Source: Actinokineospora sp. NBRC 105648
Lineage (GTDB): Bacteria; Actinomycetota; Actinomycetes; Mycobacteriales; Pseudonocardiaceae
Length of the DNA: 58,813 nt
Assembly (NCBI RefSeq): GCF_030269645.1
Contig: NZ_BSTR01000050.1
Coordinates: 1 to 58,813 of the forward strand
Reading direction: 5' to 3'
Under the pieces are notes generated by a model. The model was not told where the DNA came from. It saw nothing but the letters and a program-made list of their open reading frames with translations, and made no database searches. Every line of letters starts with the position of its first letter. The first letter of the stretch is position 1. The position numbers and the translations under genes are program-made. Positions 35,262-48,450 of the stretch are shown piece by piece.

Positions 35262-35730
35262 GGCTCGAACCTACGAACGCCCGCCCGCCCCGACGATCCC
35301 CCGGACTACCCGATCGCGGGTGGTGCCAGCGCTACCGCGCCGCCGTGTCCAGGGCCTACTCGGGTGTCAGCGCGGTGTCCGCCGTTGTCAGAGTCGCGTC
35401 ACCCGTTGTCCGAGTCCGACTGACCGCGAGTGCGGCTCGCTCAGCGCCGACTACCGTGCCGACTGGTTTTCGCCATCCGGCGTTTACCTGGTCAGCCGCG
35501 TCGTAGGGTGCGCCTGTGTGGTCTGGCCGTCCCCGGGCGCGCCCGGGGACGGGCGGTGTGGTCCGGCTCGCCTTTTGTCGGGTCTCCACAACGCAACGGG
35601 TCCGGCATGCGCGGGGTGGGACATTGGAGTACTCGGCGGTAGTCCACCATGGTGTTAGGCAGGTGCAGGGTGACGCTCCGGGACTCGGACGTCGCCTTCT
35701 GTGTGTTCGGGTACTTGGGAGGCTCAGCCG
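35262..35730. other. Intergenic, promoter region of the large carboxylase
   Basis: About 470 bases between two divergent genes. Open frames are present on both strands but none has a good start or recognisable product. It should contain promoters for both. I see no strong inverted repeat or riboswitch. Confidence 0.4.
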
Positions 35731-41217
<5,487 letters not shown>

Positions 41218-41254
41218 CGCGGGAAGAGCGCCAACACGGCTCCCTGACTCGGAA

Positions 41255-41289
41255 GCGAACCGGCCGCAGCCCCTCTGCGGCCGGTTCGC
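41255..41289. terminator. Terminator hairpin after the carboxylase
   Basis: Perfect 15-bp stem (41255-41269 with 41275-41289), 5-base loop, 38 bases downstream of the stop. No U tract. Confidence 0.75.
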
Positions 41290-41435
41290 CACTTGAAGCA
41301 TTCGCACTCCGAACCTCCCGCCCGACGCGCGCACCGGGTCTATTTACAGTAGGACCAGTCGAGGCCAAAGGCCTTCCCGCACAACGGAAGCCGCACCAGG
41401 CAGCCAGAGCGCACCCGCTGACCAGCCCTCCCCCT

Positions 41436-41495
41436 GCATTCCATACGCAGCCAAACCCAGACAGGCCGTAGTCACACTTGGCGTAGGGAATCCAG
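41436..41495 (+). repeat. Variable-stem element, copy D (hairpin lost)
   Basis: The outer flanks (GCATTCCATACGCAGCCAAA and GTAGTCACACTTGGCGTAGGG) match copies A and C, but only about ten bases remain where the 55-base hairpin should be. It looks like a deletion of the palindrome, which would be expected from replication slippage. Confidence 0.75.
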
Positions 41496-41558
41496 GGCCG
41501 GAAAGGCCCAGTACCAGAAAAGCCCAAGGCCGAGAACCAAGGCCCAAAGCCCAAGGCG

Positions 41559-41975
41559 TCAAACAGAAGCAGCCAGCTCTTCAAGCACGGAAACAAAGAT
41601 CCGACGCCGTTCAGCGGGCACCGAGCGCAGGAACTCGGCCTCCATCTCCCGGATACCCTCCCGGCAAGCAGCCACCAGCGACCGTCCCGCCTCGGTCAAC
41701 GACACCACCCGGTTCCGTCGGTCCGCCGGGTCGGCTGTCCGCGTCACCAGCAGCCCGGCCTCGAGCCGGTCCAGGATCGGGATGAGCCGGGTCTTGTCCC
41801 GCCGGACCGCCGCCGCCAGTTCCGCCTGGGTCGGGGCCGCGCCGGACTCCAGTGCGCCGAGGACCACGTAGTCCCACATCTCCAGGCCGTGCGCGCGCAG
41901 GATCGGTTCCTCGGCCGCCACCATCGCCCGGGTCAGGCGCGCGAACGACGCCCCGAGGTCGTGTCGCTGTGTCAT
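41559..41975 (-). CDS. MarR-family transcriptional regulator
   Basis: 138 residues. A winged helix (TQAELAAAVRRDKTRLIPILDRLEAGLLVTRTADPADRRNRVVSLTE, split here by family convention) carries the DPxDRRxRxVxLT wing signature. It is divergent from the maleylpyruvate-isomerase-like gene with a 51-base intergenic region that holds an inverted repeat GACGAT-N12-ATCGTC (41981-42004). It probably controls itself and that gene. ATG 41975 is chosen for the family N-terminus; a longer frame begins at 42020. Confidence 0.88.
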   Translation of the reverse strand: MTQRHDLGASFARLTRAMVAAEEPILRAHGLEMWDYVVLGALESGAAPTQAELAAAVRRDKTRLIPILDRLEAGLLVTRTADPADRRNRVVSLTEAGRSLVAACREGIREMEAEFLRSVPAERRRIFVSVLEELAASV

Positions 41976-41980
41976 GGCGA

Positions 41981-42004
41981 GACGATATCGCTTGACCAAT
42001 CGTC
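41981..42004. promoter_or_regulatory. Candidate MarR operator
   Basis: Inverted repeat GACGAT and ATCGTC separated by 12 bases, in the only intergenic sequence between the two divergent genes. Short arms, so modest support. Confidence 0.4.
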
Positions 42005-42026
42005 TACTAGCGCAGATCATCTACCT

Positions 42027-42620
42027 ATGCAGATCATTCTGGACCTCCACCGCCGGTCCGTCGAGGCGATCCAGCCGATCATCGCGCGGATCCGCCCCGC
42101 CGACCTCGGCCGCCCGACCCCGTGCGTGGGCTGGGATCTCCGCGCGCTGCAGGCCCACATGATCGGCCAGGACCACGGTTTCGCCACGGCGGTGGCCGCG
42201 GATGTCCCGGTCGAGGCGTTCGCACCCCGGGAGCCGTCCCTCGCGGCCCACCGGGCGAGCTGTGACCGGGTGGTCGAGGCGTTCGCCGCCGCCGACCCGA
42301 CCCGGCACGTGCTCTTGGCCGAGTTCGAGAACCGCCGGTTCCCGCTGCGGACCGTCGTCGGCTTCCACCTGCTCGACACCCTGGTGCACGGCTGGGACGT
42401 CGCCGCCGCCCTCGGCACCGAGGTCGACTACGGCGGCGAACTCCTCGCCGCCGTCCACACCCAGGCCGAACTCGTCCCCGGCGGCCCCGCCCGCACCGGG
42501 CCGGGGGCCGCGTTCGCCCCCGGCCTCCCGATCGCGGGGACGTCGACCGGGTGGACGCGCACGCTCGCGTTGCTGGGCCGCGACCCCCGGTGGACCGCGG
42601 GAACCCCGAACCACCACTGA
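42027..42620 (+). CDS. TIGR03086-type protein, mycothiol-dependent maleylpyruvate isomerase-like
   Basis: 197 residues. A DinB-like four-helix bundle of the MDMPI family: RPTPCVGWDLRALQAHMIGQ with its DLR-L--H and the VVGFHLLDTLVHGWDVAAALG region contain the His residues that bind metal in these proteins. They act as thiol-dependent metalloenzymes or their anti-sigma-like relatives. No thiol partner is encoded here. ATG 42027 lies 51 bases from the divergent MarR start; the start overlaps a GCAGATCAT repeat. Confidence 0.85.
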   Translation: MQIILDLHRRSVEAIQPIIARIRPADLGRPTPCVGWDLRALQAHMIGQDHGFATAVAADVPVEAFAPREPSLAAHRASCDRVVEAFAAADPTRHVLLAEFENRRFPLRTVVGFHLLDTLVHGWDVAAALGTEVDYGGELLAAVHTQAELVPGGPARTGPGAAFAPGLPIAGTSTGWTRTLALLGRDPRWTAGTPNHH

Positions 42621-42643
42621 TCGCGCGCGAGCGCGACAAAACC

Positions 42644-42680
42644 GGTGGGCCCGCGTGCTGAGGGGTCACGCGGGCCCACC
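42644..42680. terminator. Bidirectional terminator hairpin
   Basis: Perfect 14-bp stem (42644-42657 with 42667-42680), 9-base loop, between two convergent stops at 42620 and 42713. Confidence 0.8.
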
Positions 42681-42712
42681 GACCGGAACCCCGACGAGCG
42701 GCTGACGAGTGA

Positions 42713-43945
42713 CTACAGCGCGCCGGGTGGGACGACCTCCACCTCGGCCCGCTCGACGGCCTCGGCCGAGTCCACCGCCCGCTTGCGCAGTCGGGGCAGC
42801 ACCGCGAACCACACCAGGGCGGCCGCGCAGCCGTAGGCCGCCGCCATGGTGATGCTCATCGACAGCGGGCTCGTCCCGCTCAGCGACACCAGCGGCGCCA
42901 CCAGCGGACCGATGGCGAACGCCGAGGTGCCGAGCAGCGCCGCCGCCGTCCCGGCCCGCCTGCCGTGGTCGGCCAGGGCCAGCGCGGACCCGTTGGCCTG
43001 GGTGCCGCCGGTCACCAGCATCAGCAGCGCCAGCGCGATGAGCAGCGCGACCAACCCGGCGCCCAGCAGCACCGACACGAGCATGCCCAGCGCGGCCAGC
43101 GCCGTGACGACGGTGCCGACCGAGTACATCCGCACCGGCCCCGCGCGGCGCACCACGGACCGGTTGATCAGCGCGCCGACCACGGACATGACCGCGTTGG
43201 CCGCGAAGCAGACGCTGAACAGCTGCGGGCTCATCGAGTAGCTGTCCTGCAACACGAAGCTGATCGAGGCGAGGTAGGTGAAGAACGCCGTCCCACCGCA
43301 CGCGCCCGCGAGCAGGAAGCAGAGGAACAGCCGGTCCCGCAGCACCGCGCCGAACTCGTGCCCGCTGCCCCGGGCGTGCCGGTCGGCGGGTTCGAGGCTC
43401 TCCGGCAGCGCGGTCAGCGCCAGCAGGAACAGCGCGACGCCGATCCCGGCCAGCACGGCGAAGATTCCGCGCCAGCCGATCAGCGGCGCCAGCTGACCGC
43501 CGACGACCGGGGCCACGATCGGCGCGAGCGCGCCGACCGTGGTCAGCATCGCCAGCAACCGGACCAGCTCGACACCCTCGGTGAGGTCGCGGGCCACGGC
43601 CAGCGCGACCACGATCCCGGCCGACCCGGACAGCCCCTGGAAGAACCGGGCGGCCAGCAGCAGCTCGATCGACGGCGCCACCGCGCAGACCAGGGACAGC
43701 ACCGCGAACAGCGCCACCCCGGCCAGCAGCGGCTTGCGCCTGCCGAACCGGTCGCTGAGCGGGCCCACCACCAGCTGCCCGAGCGCCAGCCCCAGCATGC
43801 ACGCCGACATCGTCGCCTGCGCCAGGCTGTCGCTGGTGTCCAGCTCGGTGGCGAGCTCGGGCAGCGCGGGCATGTAGAGGTCCATCGAGATCGGCCCGAA
43901 CATCTCCAGCAGGCCCAGCACGACGGCGACGCGGCGCAGGCTCAC
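42713..43945 (-). CDS. MFS exporter, Bcr/CflA family
   Basis: 410 residues with 12 hydrophobic helices. The opening FGPISMDLYMPALPELATEL and GPLSDRFGRRKPLLAG (motif A) are diagnostic of the Bcr/CflA drug-resistance family. It starts at GTG 43945, overlapping the esterase stop as GTGA. Last gene of the leftward operon, it may expel the substrate or a toxic breakdown product. Confidence 0.9.
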   Translation of the reverse strand: MSLRRVAVVLGLLEMFGPISMDLYMPALPELATELDTSDSLAQATMSACMLGLALGQLVVGPLSDRFGRRKPLLAGVALFAVLSLVCAVAPSIELLLAARFFQGLSGSAGIVVALAVARDLTEGVELVRLLAMLTTVGALAPIVAPVVGGQLAPLIGWRGIFAVLAGIGVALFLLALTALPESLEPADRHARGSGHEFGAVLRDRLFLCFLLAGACGGTAFFTYLASISFVLQDSYSMSPQLFSVCFAANAVMSVVGALINRSVVRRAGPVRMYSVGTVVTALAALGMLVSVLLGAGLVALLIALALLMLVTGGTQANGSALALADHGRRAGTAAALLGTSAFAIGPLVAPLVSLSGTSPLSMSITMAAAYGCAAALVWFAVLPRLRKRAVDSAEAVERAEVEVVPPGAL

Positions 43946-44925
43946 GAGGACCGCAGGATCCGCCGCAGCCACGACAGCCGGGTCGCCGCGGCCGCGCGGG
44001 AGACCTCGGCGTCGGGGGAGAACCCCGAGAAGCCGTGGTACCCGCCCGCCCACACGTGCAGCTCGGCCTGCCCACCGGTGGCCCAGATCCGCAGCGCGTA
44101 CTCGGTCGCCTCGTCCCGGAAGGTCTCGGCGGCCCCGACGTCGATGTAGGCGGGCGGCAGGCCGGACAGGTCCACCATCCGGGTCGGCACCTGGTAGGGC
44201 GAGGCCTGGTCGGTGCCGCGCAGCGGGCCGAGGATGGCGTCCCACGCGGTGTCGTTGTTGTTGCGGTCCCAGGCGCCGATCCCGTCGTACTGCCGGGTGG
44301 ACACCGTCACGTTGCGGTCGTCGAGCATCGGGCACAGCAGCCCCTGCCCGGCGATCTTGGGCCCGCCGCGGTCCCTGGCCAGCAGCGACACCCCGGCGGA
44401 GAGCCCGCCACCGGCGCTCGCCCCGGTCACCACGACCCGGTCGGTGTCGACGCCGAGCTCGTCGGCGTGCTCGGCGAGCCACACCAGGCCCGCGTAGCAG
44501 TCCTCGACCGCGGCGGGCGCGGGGTGCTCCGGTGCCAGGCGGTACTCGACCGACACACCGAGCGCGCCGAAGAGCAGCGCCTCCTCGATCAGGCCGTCGA
44601 TGCCGAAGTACCGGTTGCCGAGGACCATCCCGCCGCCGTGGATGCTGTAGATCGCGGGCGCGCCCGGGGCGAGGTCGTGCGGTCGGACGATCGTCAGCAC
44701 GATGTCCGGTTCGCCCGCCGGGCCGGGGACCGTGCGGTCCTCGACCGTGACCGGTCGGTCGCCGACGATGTGCTCGATCGGCGGGATGATCGTCGCGAAG
44801 TGCGCCCGGTTGGCCAGGATCGTCCCGGCCCGCAGCGGGATCTGCTCGACGAGCTCCAGGAACGCCGCCAGCCCCGGCTCCAGCTCGGGGTCGTACGGGA
44901 CCGGCTTGTACTGCTCGGTGCTCAT
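43942..44925 (-). CDS. HSL-family alpha/beta hydrolase (esterase), copy 1
   Basis: 327 residues. HGGG at 96-99 is the oxyanion hole and Ser170 in GASAGGG the nucleophile. The acid motif (normally D in the GxxDxLRDE sequence) reads GAAETFRDE, with Glu in place of Asp; the catalytic His follows in GYHGF. It is a paralogue of the next gene, about half identical by eye. ATG 44925 overlaps the stop of copy 2. Cytoplasmic. Substrate unknown; the operon suggests ester or lactone turnover. Confidence 0.88.
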   Translation of the reverse strand: MSTEQYKPVPYDPELEPGLAAFLELVEQIPLRAGTILANRAHFATIIPPIEHIVGDRPVTVEDRTVPGPAGEPDIVLTIVRPHDLAPGAPAIYSIHGGGMVLGNRYFGIDGLIEEALLFGALGVSVEYRLAPEHPAPAAVEDCYAGLVWLAEHADELGVDTDRVVVTGASAGGGLSAGVSLLARDRGGPKIAGQGLLCPMLDDRNVTVSTRQYDGIGAWDRNNNDTAWDAILGPLRGTDQASPYQVPTRMVDLSGLPPAYIDVGAAETFRDEATEYALRIWATGGQAELHVWAGGYHGFSGFSPDAEVSRAAAATRLSWLRRILRSS

Positions 44926-45899
44926 CGCGCCACCAGTCCCAGGACCCGGCGCAGCCACGAGTTGCGCGTCTGCAGCGCGGCCTGGCTGACCGGCCACTCG
45001 GGCACGTACATGTCGAAGCCGTGGAAGGCCCCGCTCCACACGTGCAGCTCGGCCTGCCCGCCGGTGGCCCAGATCCGCAGCGCGTACTGGGTGTCCTCGT
45101 CGCGGAACGGCTCGGCGCTGCCCACCTCGATGAACGCGGGCGGCAGTCCGGACAGGTCGGTGGCCCGGGTGGGCGCGGCGTACGGCGAGGCCGCGTCGGT
45201 GCCCGCCGCGTCGCCGAGCAGCGACTTCCAGCCGACCAGGTTCGACTCGCGGGTCCAGGTGCCGATGCCCCGGTACTGGTGGCTGGCCACGGTGGTGTTG
45301 GTGTCGTCGAGCATCGGGCACAGCAGCAACTGCCCGGCGAGCGCGGGGCCGCCCCGGTCGCGCGCCAGCAGCGAGACCCCGGCGGACAGGCCGCCGCCCG
45401 CGCTGCCGCCCATGATCACGACCCGGTCCGGGTCGATGCCCAGCTCGGCGGCGTTCTCGACCGTCCACACCAGACCGGCGTAGCAGTCCTCGACCGGGGC
45501 CGGGTGCGGGTGCTCGGGGGCCAGCCGGTACTCGACGTTGACCGCGACCACGCCCAGCTCCAGGACCAGGGCGAGCAGCCGCCCGACGTCCATGTTGCGG
45601 TGGCCGATCATCATGCCGCCGCCGTGGATGTTGTAGAGCCCGGGCACCGGCCCGGTCAGCCCGCGCGGGCTGATGACGGTGACCTCCAGGTCGGGCGCGC
45701 CGTCCGGACCGGGGATGGTCCGCTCGACGACGTCGACCGGTGCGTCGCCGACCGCCTCGGCGGCCGGGGCGAACATCGCGGCCATGCCCTGGCGGATCGC
45801 CGGGATCGTGTCGGGGTGCAACTGTGGGGCGTCCGGCGGCACCAGGTGCGCCAGCGCGGGTTCGATCTCGGGGTCGAACGGCACCGGTGGGTGGGTCAC
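44922..45899 (-). CDS. HSL-family alpha/beta hydrolase (esterase), copy 2
   Basis: 325 residues. Same motifs as copy 1: HGGGM, GGSAGGG nucleophile, GSAEPFRDED (again Glu for Asp) and AFHGFD. I place the start at GTG 45899 because GAGGAG lies six bases upstream and because the N-terminus then aligns with copy 1 (VPFDPEIEP versus VPYDPELEP). A GTG at 45932, overlapping the reductase stop, would add 11 residues. The two genes look like a tandem duplication that has diverged. Confidence 0.87.
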   Translation of the reverse strand: MTHPPVPFDPEIEPALAHLVPPDAPQLHPDTIPAIRQGMAAMFAPAAEAVGDAPVDVVERTIPGPDGAPDLEVTVISPRGLTGPVPGLYNIHGGGMMIGHRNMDVGRLLALVLELGVVAVNVEYRLAPEHPHPAPVEDCYAGLVWTVENAAELGIDPDRVVIMGGSAGGGLSAGVSLLARDRGGPALAGQLLLCPMLDDTNTTVASHQYRGIGTWTRESNLVGWKSLLGDAAGTDAASPYAAPTRATDLSGLPPAFIEVGSAEPFRDEDTQYALRIWATGGQAELHVWSGAFHGFDMYVPEWPVSQAALQTRNSWLRRVLGLVAR

Positions 45900-45928
45900 G
45901 ACAGGCTCCTCGCTCGTGGGGTGGGGGT

Positions 45929-46894
45929 TCACGGCCCCGCCGGGTCGACCACGTCGCGGTCGGCCCAGAACGGGTCGACCAGCGCGCGCAGCTCCTCGGG
46001 CCCGACCCGCTCGACCAGCTCGACGGCGGCGAGGTTGTCCTCGAGCTGGTCGAGCCGGGTCGCGCCGAACAGGGTGGTGAGGTTGGCCGGGTGGGTCAGG
46101 GTGAAGGCGACGGCGAGGCGCGCCGGGCTGGTGCCCAGCCGCTCGGCGACCGCGGCGACCCCGGCGGCGTGCCGCTTGATCGCCTCCCGGACGCCGCCCG
46201 GGTCGCGGCCGAGCTCGCGGGTCAGGCCGGTGCCGCCCGCCAGGATGCCGCCCTCGAGCACGTCGGAGGACTGCAGGGCGAACCCGTCGGCGAACAGCGC
46301 GCCGAACGGCTCGCCGTCGGCGATGGACCGGCGGCCGATGCTGTACTTCAGCTGCGCGAGCCGCGGGCCGTCGACCCCGCGCTCGGCGGCGATCTCCTGG
46401 AGGCGGCGGATGTTCGCCGCGGACCAGTTGTTGACGCCCCAGGCCCGGATCAGCCCGGCGCGGGTGAGCCCGGCGAGGTCCTCGACCAGGTCCTCCAGCA
46501 CGATGTCATCGCGCCGGATGTCACCGAGGATCACCAGATCGGCGACGTCGAAACCGCCGCGCAGGAACGCGTTCTCCAGCTGCGGGCGGAACCCGTCGTC
46601 GTCGAAGCCCTCGAGCCACAGCTTCGCCGAGACGAGGTACTCCGCGCGCGGGATTCCGGCGGCCCGGATGGCCGCGTTCCAGATCACGTCGGTGAACGCG
46701 GGCTCCATGCCGGGCACGCTGTAGACGCCGACGTCGAACAGGTTGACCCCGGCGGACACGGCCGTGCGGATCATCGTGACGGTGTCGGCGAAGTCCATCC
46801 GGTCGTAGGTGTGCCAGGAGCCCAGGGACAGCGGCGAGACGTCGAGCTCGGTGGTGCCGAGGCGGCGCCGGGGCAGGGGAGACGAGGCGGACAC
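45929..46894 (-). CDS. Aldo/keto reductase-like protein with an altered catalytic tetrad
   Basis: 321 residues. Asp54 and Tyr58 (NLFDVGVYS) and Lys91 (VSAKLWLEG) fill the usual tetrad, but the His expected after the following strand is replaced (VADLVILGDIRRDD, Gly124). RAWGVNNWSAANI and the C-terminal FGATRLDQLEDNL are family sequence. It may still reduce carbonyls, or act only as a beta-subunit-like or isomerising relative. GTG 46894 follows AGGAGAG. Confidence 0.85.
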   Translation of the reverse strand: MSASSPLPRRRLGTTELDVSPLSLGSWHTYDRMDFADTVTMIRTAVSAGVNLFDVGVYSVPGMEPAFTDVIWNAAIRAAGIPRAEYLVSAKLWLEGFDDDGFRPQLENAFLRGGFDVADLVILGDIRRDDIVLEDLVEDLAGLTRAGLIRAWGVNNWSAANIRRLQEIAAERGVDGPRLAQLKYSIGRRSIADGEPFGALFADGFALQSSDVLEGGILAGGTGLTRELGRDPGGVREAIKRHAAGVAAVAERLGTSPARLAVAFTLTHPANLTTLFGATRLDQLEDNLAAVELVERVGPEELRALVDPFWADRDVVDPAGP

Positions 46895-46943
46895 GGTTCT
46901 CTCCTAGTGCTGGGGGCTGGTCGGGGTGCCGGGGCGGGGCTGC

Positions 46944-48050
46944 TCAGGCCAGGCGGGGGTCGATGACGGCCTTGACCTCGTCGAGCCGGTGCATCGCGGC
47001 GATCCGCTCGGAGGCGCCCGCGAGCCCGACCGGCGTGCCGAACAGCCGGTCCCACGGCATCCGGGCGCCGAACGCGCCGAAGAACTCGATCGCGTTGTGG
47101 TAGTCGGCGATGTCGCCGTTGAGCGAGCCGTGCACGGTCAGCTCCTTGCCCATGATCGTGCCCAGCGGCAGCGGCGCGGAGTTCGGGCCGGTGCTGCCGA
47201 CGATCACGACGTGGCCGCGCTGCGCGGCCATCGCCACCGCCTCGGTGCCGACCGAGGGCGCCCCGGCGAAGTCGAGCACCAGGTCGGCGCCGTGCCCGCC
47301 GGTGAGCTCGCGGACCCGCTCGACGATGCCGTCGGAGCCCAGCGCGATGTCGACGGTGGCGTCGGCGCCGAACTCGCCCGCGAGGGTGAGCCGGGACTCC
47401 GGCGCGCCGACGGTGATGACCTTGGCGGCACCGGAGATGTGCGCGACGGCGGTGGCGAAGACGCCCAGGGCGCCGGAGCCCTGGACCACGACCCGCTTGC
47501 CGGTCAGGCCGCCGACGTAGGAGAACGCGCGCAGCACGGTCTTGGCCGCGCAGCCCGCCATCGCGGCCCAGGTGCTCGGCACCTCTTCGGGCAGCAGCAG
47601 CTTGGCCGCGCGCGGCACGACGTAGGCGTACTCGCTCAGGCCCGCGGTCGCGTACGGGGGGACGTCCGAGCGCTGCAAGAAGCCGTAGCCGCGGCGGGAG
47701 CAGGCGACGGGTTCGCGCAGCACGACGCAGCCGTAGCACTCACCGCAGGTCGACTCCGACCAGCCGATCCGGGCGCCGACGGCGATGTCGCGGCCGAGCG
47801 CGTCGCGGGTGTCGGGGCCGACCGCGACGACGTCGCCGACCATCTCGTGGCCCAGCACCATCGGCAGCATGCCGGGGAAGCTCATCTTCCCGGACCAGAT
47901 CTCCACGTCGGTGCCGCAGAGCGTGGCGCAGGAGACGCGCACGAGCGCCGCGCCCGGGGCCACCTCGGCGGGCAGCGGGAGCTCGGTGAGGTGCAGCGGC
48001 TGGCCGTGCTCGGTCAGCACCGCCGCCCGGGTGGAGGTCGGGACGGTCAT
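46944..48050 (-). CDS. Zinc-dependent alcohol dehydrogenase (MDR family)
   Basis: 368 residues. Catalytic zinc site CGTDVEIW and GHEMVGDVVAVG; structural zinc Cys cluster (STCGECYGCVVLREPVAC, slightly compacted). The nucleotide site is VVVQGSGALGVFA. First gene of the leftward operon, right at the shared TetR-controlled promoter. With the reductase and esterases it likely oxidises the alcohol released by ester hydrolysis. ATG 48050 follows AAGGAG. Confidence 0.9.
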   Translation of the reverse strand: MTVPTSTRAAVLTEHGQPLHLTELPLPAEVAPGAALVRVSCATLCGTDVEIWSGKMSFPGMLPMVLGHEMVGDVVAVGPDTRDALGRDIAVGARIGWSESTCGECYGCVVLREPVACSRRGYGFLQRSDVPPYATAGLSEYAYVVPRAAKLLLPEEVPSTWAAMAGCAAKTVLRAFSYVGGLTGKRVVVQGSGALGVFATAVAHISGAAKVITVGAPESRLTLAGEFGADATVDIALGSDGIVERVRELTGGHGADLVLDFAGAPSVGTEAVAMAAQRGHVVIVGSTGPNSAPLPLGTIMGKELTVHGSLNGDIADYHNAIEFFGAFGARMPWDRLFGTPVGLAGASERIAAMHRLDEVKAVIDPRLA

Positions 48051-48096
48051 CGGACTCCTTGCGGTGGCGGGAGGTGGGGGTCGAGCGAGTCTTTAG

Positions 48097-48110
48097 TCTA
48101 CGTCTGTCGA
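48097..48110. promoter_or_regulatory. TetR operator-like half/degenerate site
   Basis: TCTACGTCTGTCGA: left half exact, right half degenerate relative to TCTACGCTCGTAGA. It lies about 50 bases before the dehydrogenase start. Confidence 0.45.
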
Positions 48111-48223
48111 TTAAAATGTCGAGACCCCGCTCACGTCGGACCGCGGGGGCCGCGGGTGGGGGTCCGCGCAGGGGGCACCGCCGCCGCGGCCGGGGGCTCG
48201 ACACCGGCCCGAGACGGGGTGTG

Positions 48224-48237
48224 TATACGAGCGTAGA
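48224..48237. promoter_or_regulatory. TetR operator-like site
   Basis: TATACGAGCGTAGA, an almost perfect palindrome that matches the complement of the site at 54338 at all but one base. Middle of the divergent region. Confidence 0.65.
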
Positions 48238-48317
48238 AAATAAACCCCCTGGACCGCAAGGGGAACCGTTGGTGACCGCCCGGGTAACGGCTCTCTATCG
48301 ACCCGTTGATTTTTTCG

Positions 48318-48331
48318 CCAACGAACGTAGA
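48318..48331. promoter_or_regulatory. TetR operator-like half site
   Basis: CCAACGAACGTAGA: right half exact, left half degenerate. About 120 bases before the binding-protein gene. Confidence 0.45.
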
Positions 48332-48450
48332 CTATCCCGCATCACGGTGAGCCAGGTCTCACTTCTTGATCTCCACGCTCCGGCGAGGACCCGCCCGCGG
48401 CAGCGGTGCGCGCCTCCCCACCAGCTGTTCACCACCGAGAGAAGGACCCG

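Larger units (their letters stand above)
41218..41558. other. Intergenic with terminator and element copy D
   Basis: Contains the hairpin at 41255-41289 and the hairpin-less element at 41436-41495. About 60 bases of GGCC-like direct repeats near 41495-41560 precede the convergent MarR stop. No gene is seen. Confidence 0.5.
48051..48450. promoter_or_regulatory. Divergent promoter region with several TetR-type operator versions
   Basis: 400 bases between the dehydrogenase and binding-protein genes. It is notably AT-rich in places (ATTAAAATG, GAAAATAAA, TTGATTTTTTCG). It holds three sequences related to TCTACG-CT-CGTAGA: 48097-48110, 48224-48237 (12 of 14 matches) and 48318-48331 (10 of 14). 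Confidence 0.65.

Noticed and set aside
42713..43945. Start of the Bcr/CflA transporter far upstream at 44482
   Set aside because: The extra 179 codons are the antisense/alternate-frame region of the esterase; the GTG overlapping the esterase stop fits the first membrane helix.
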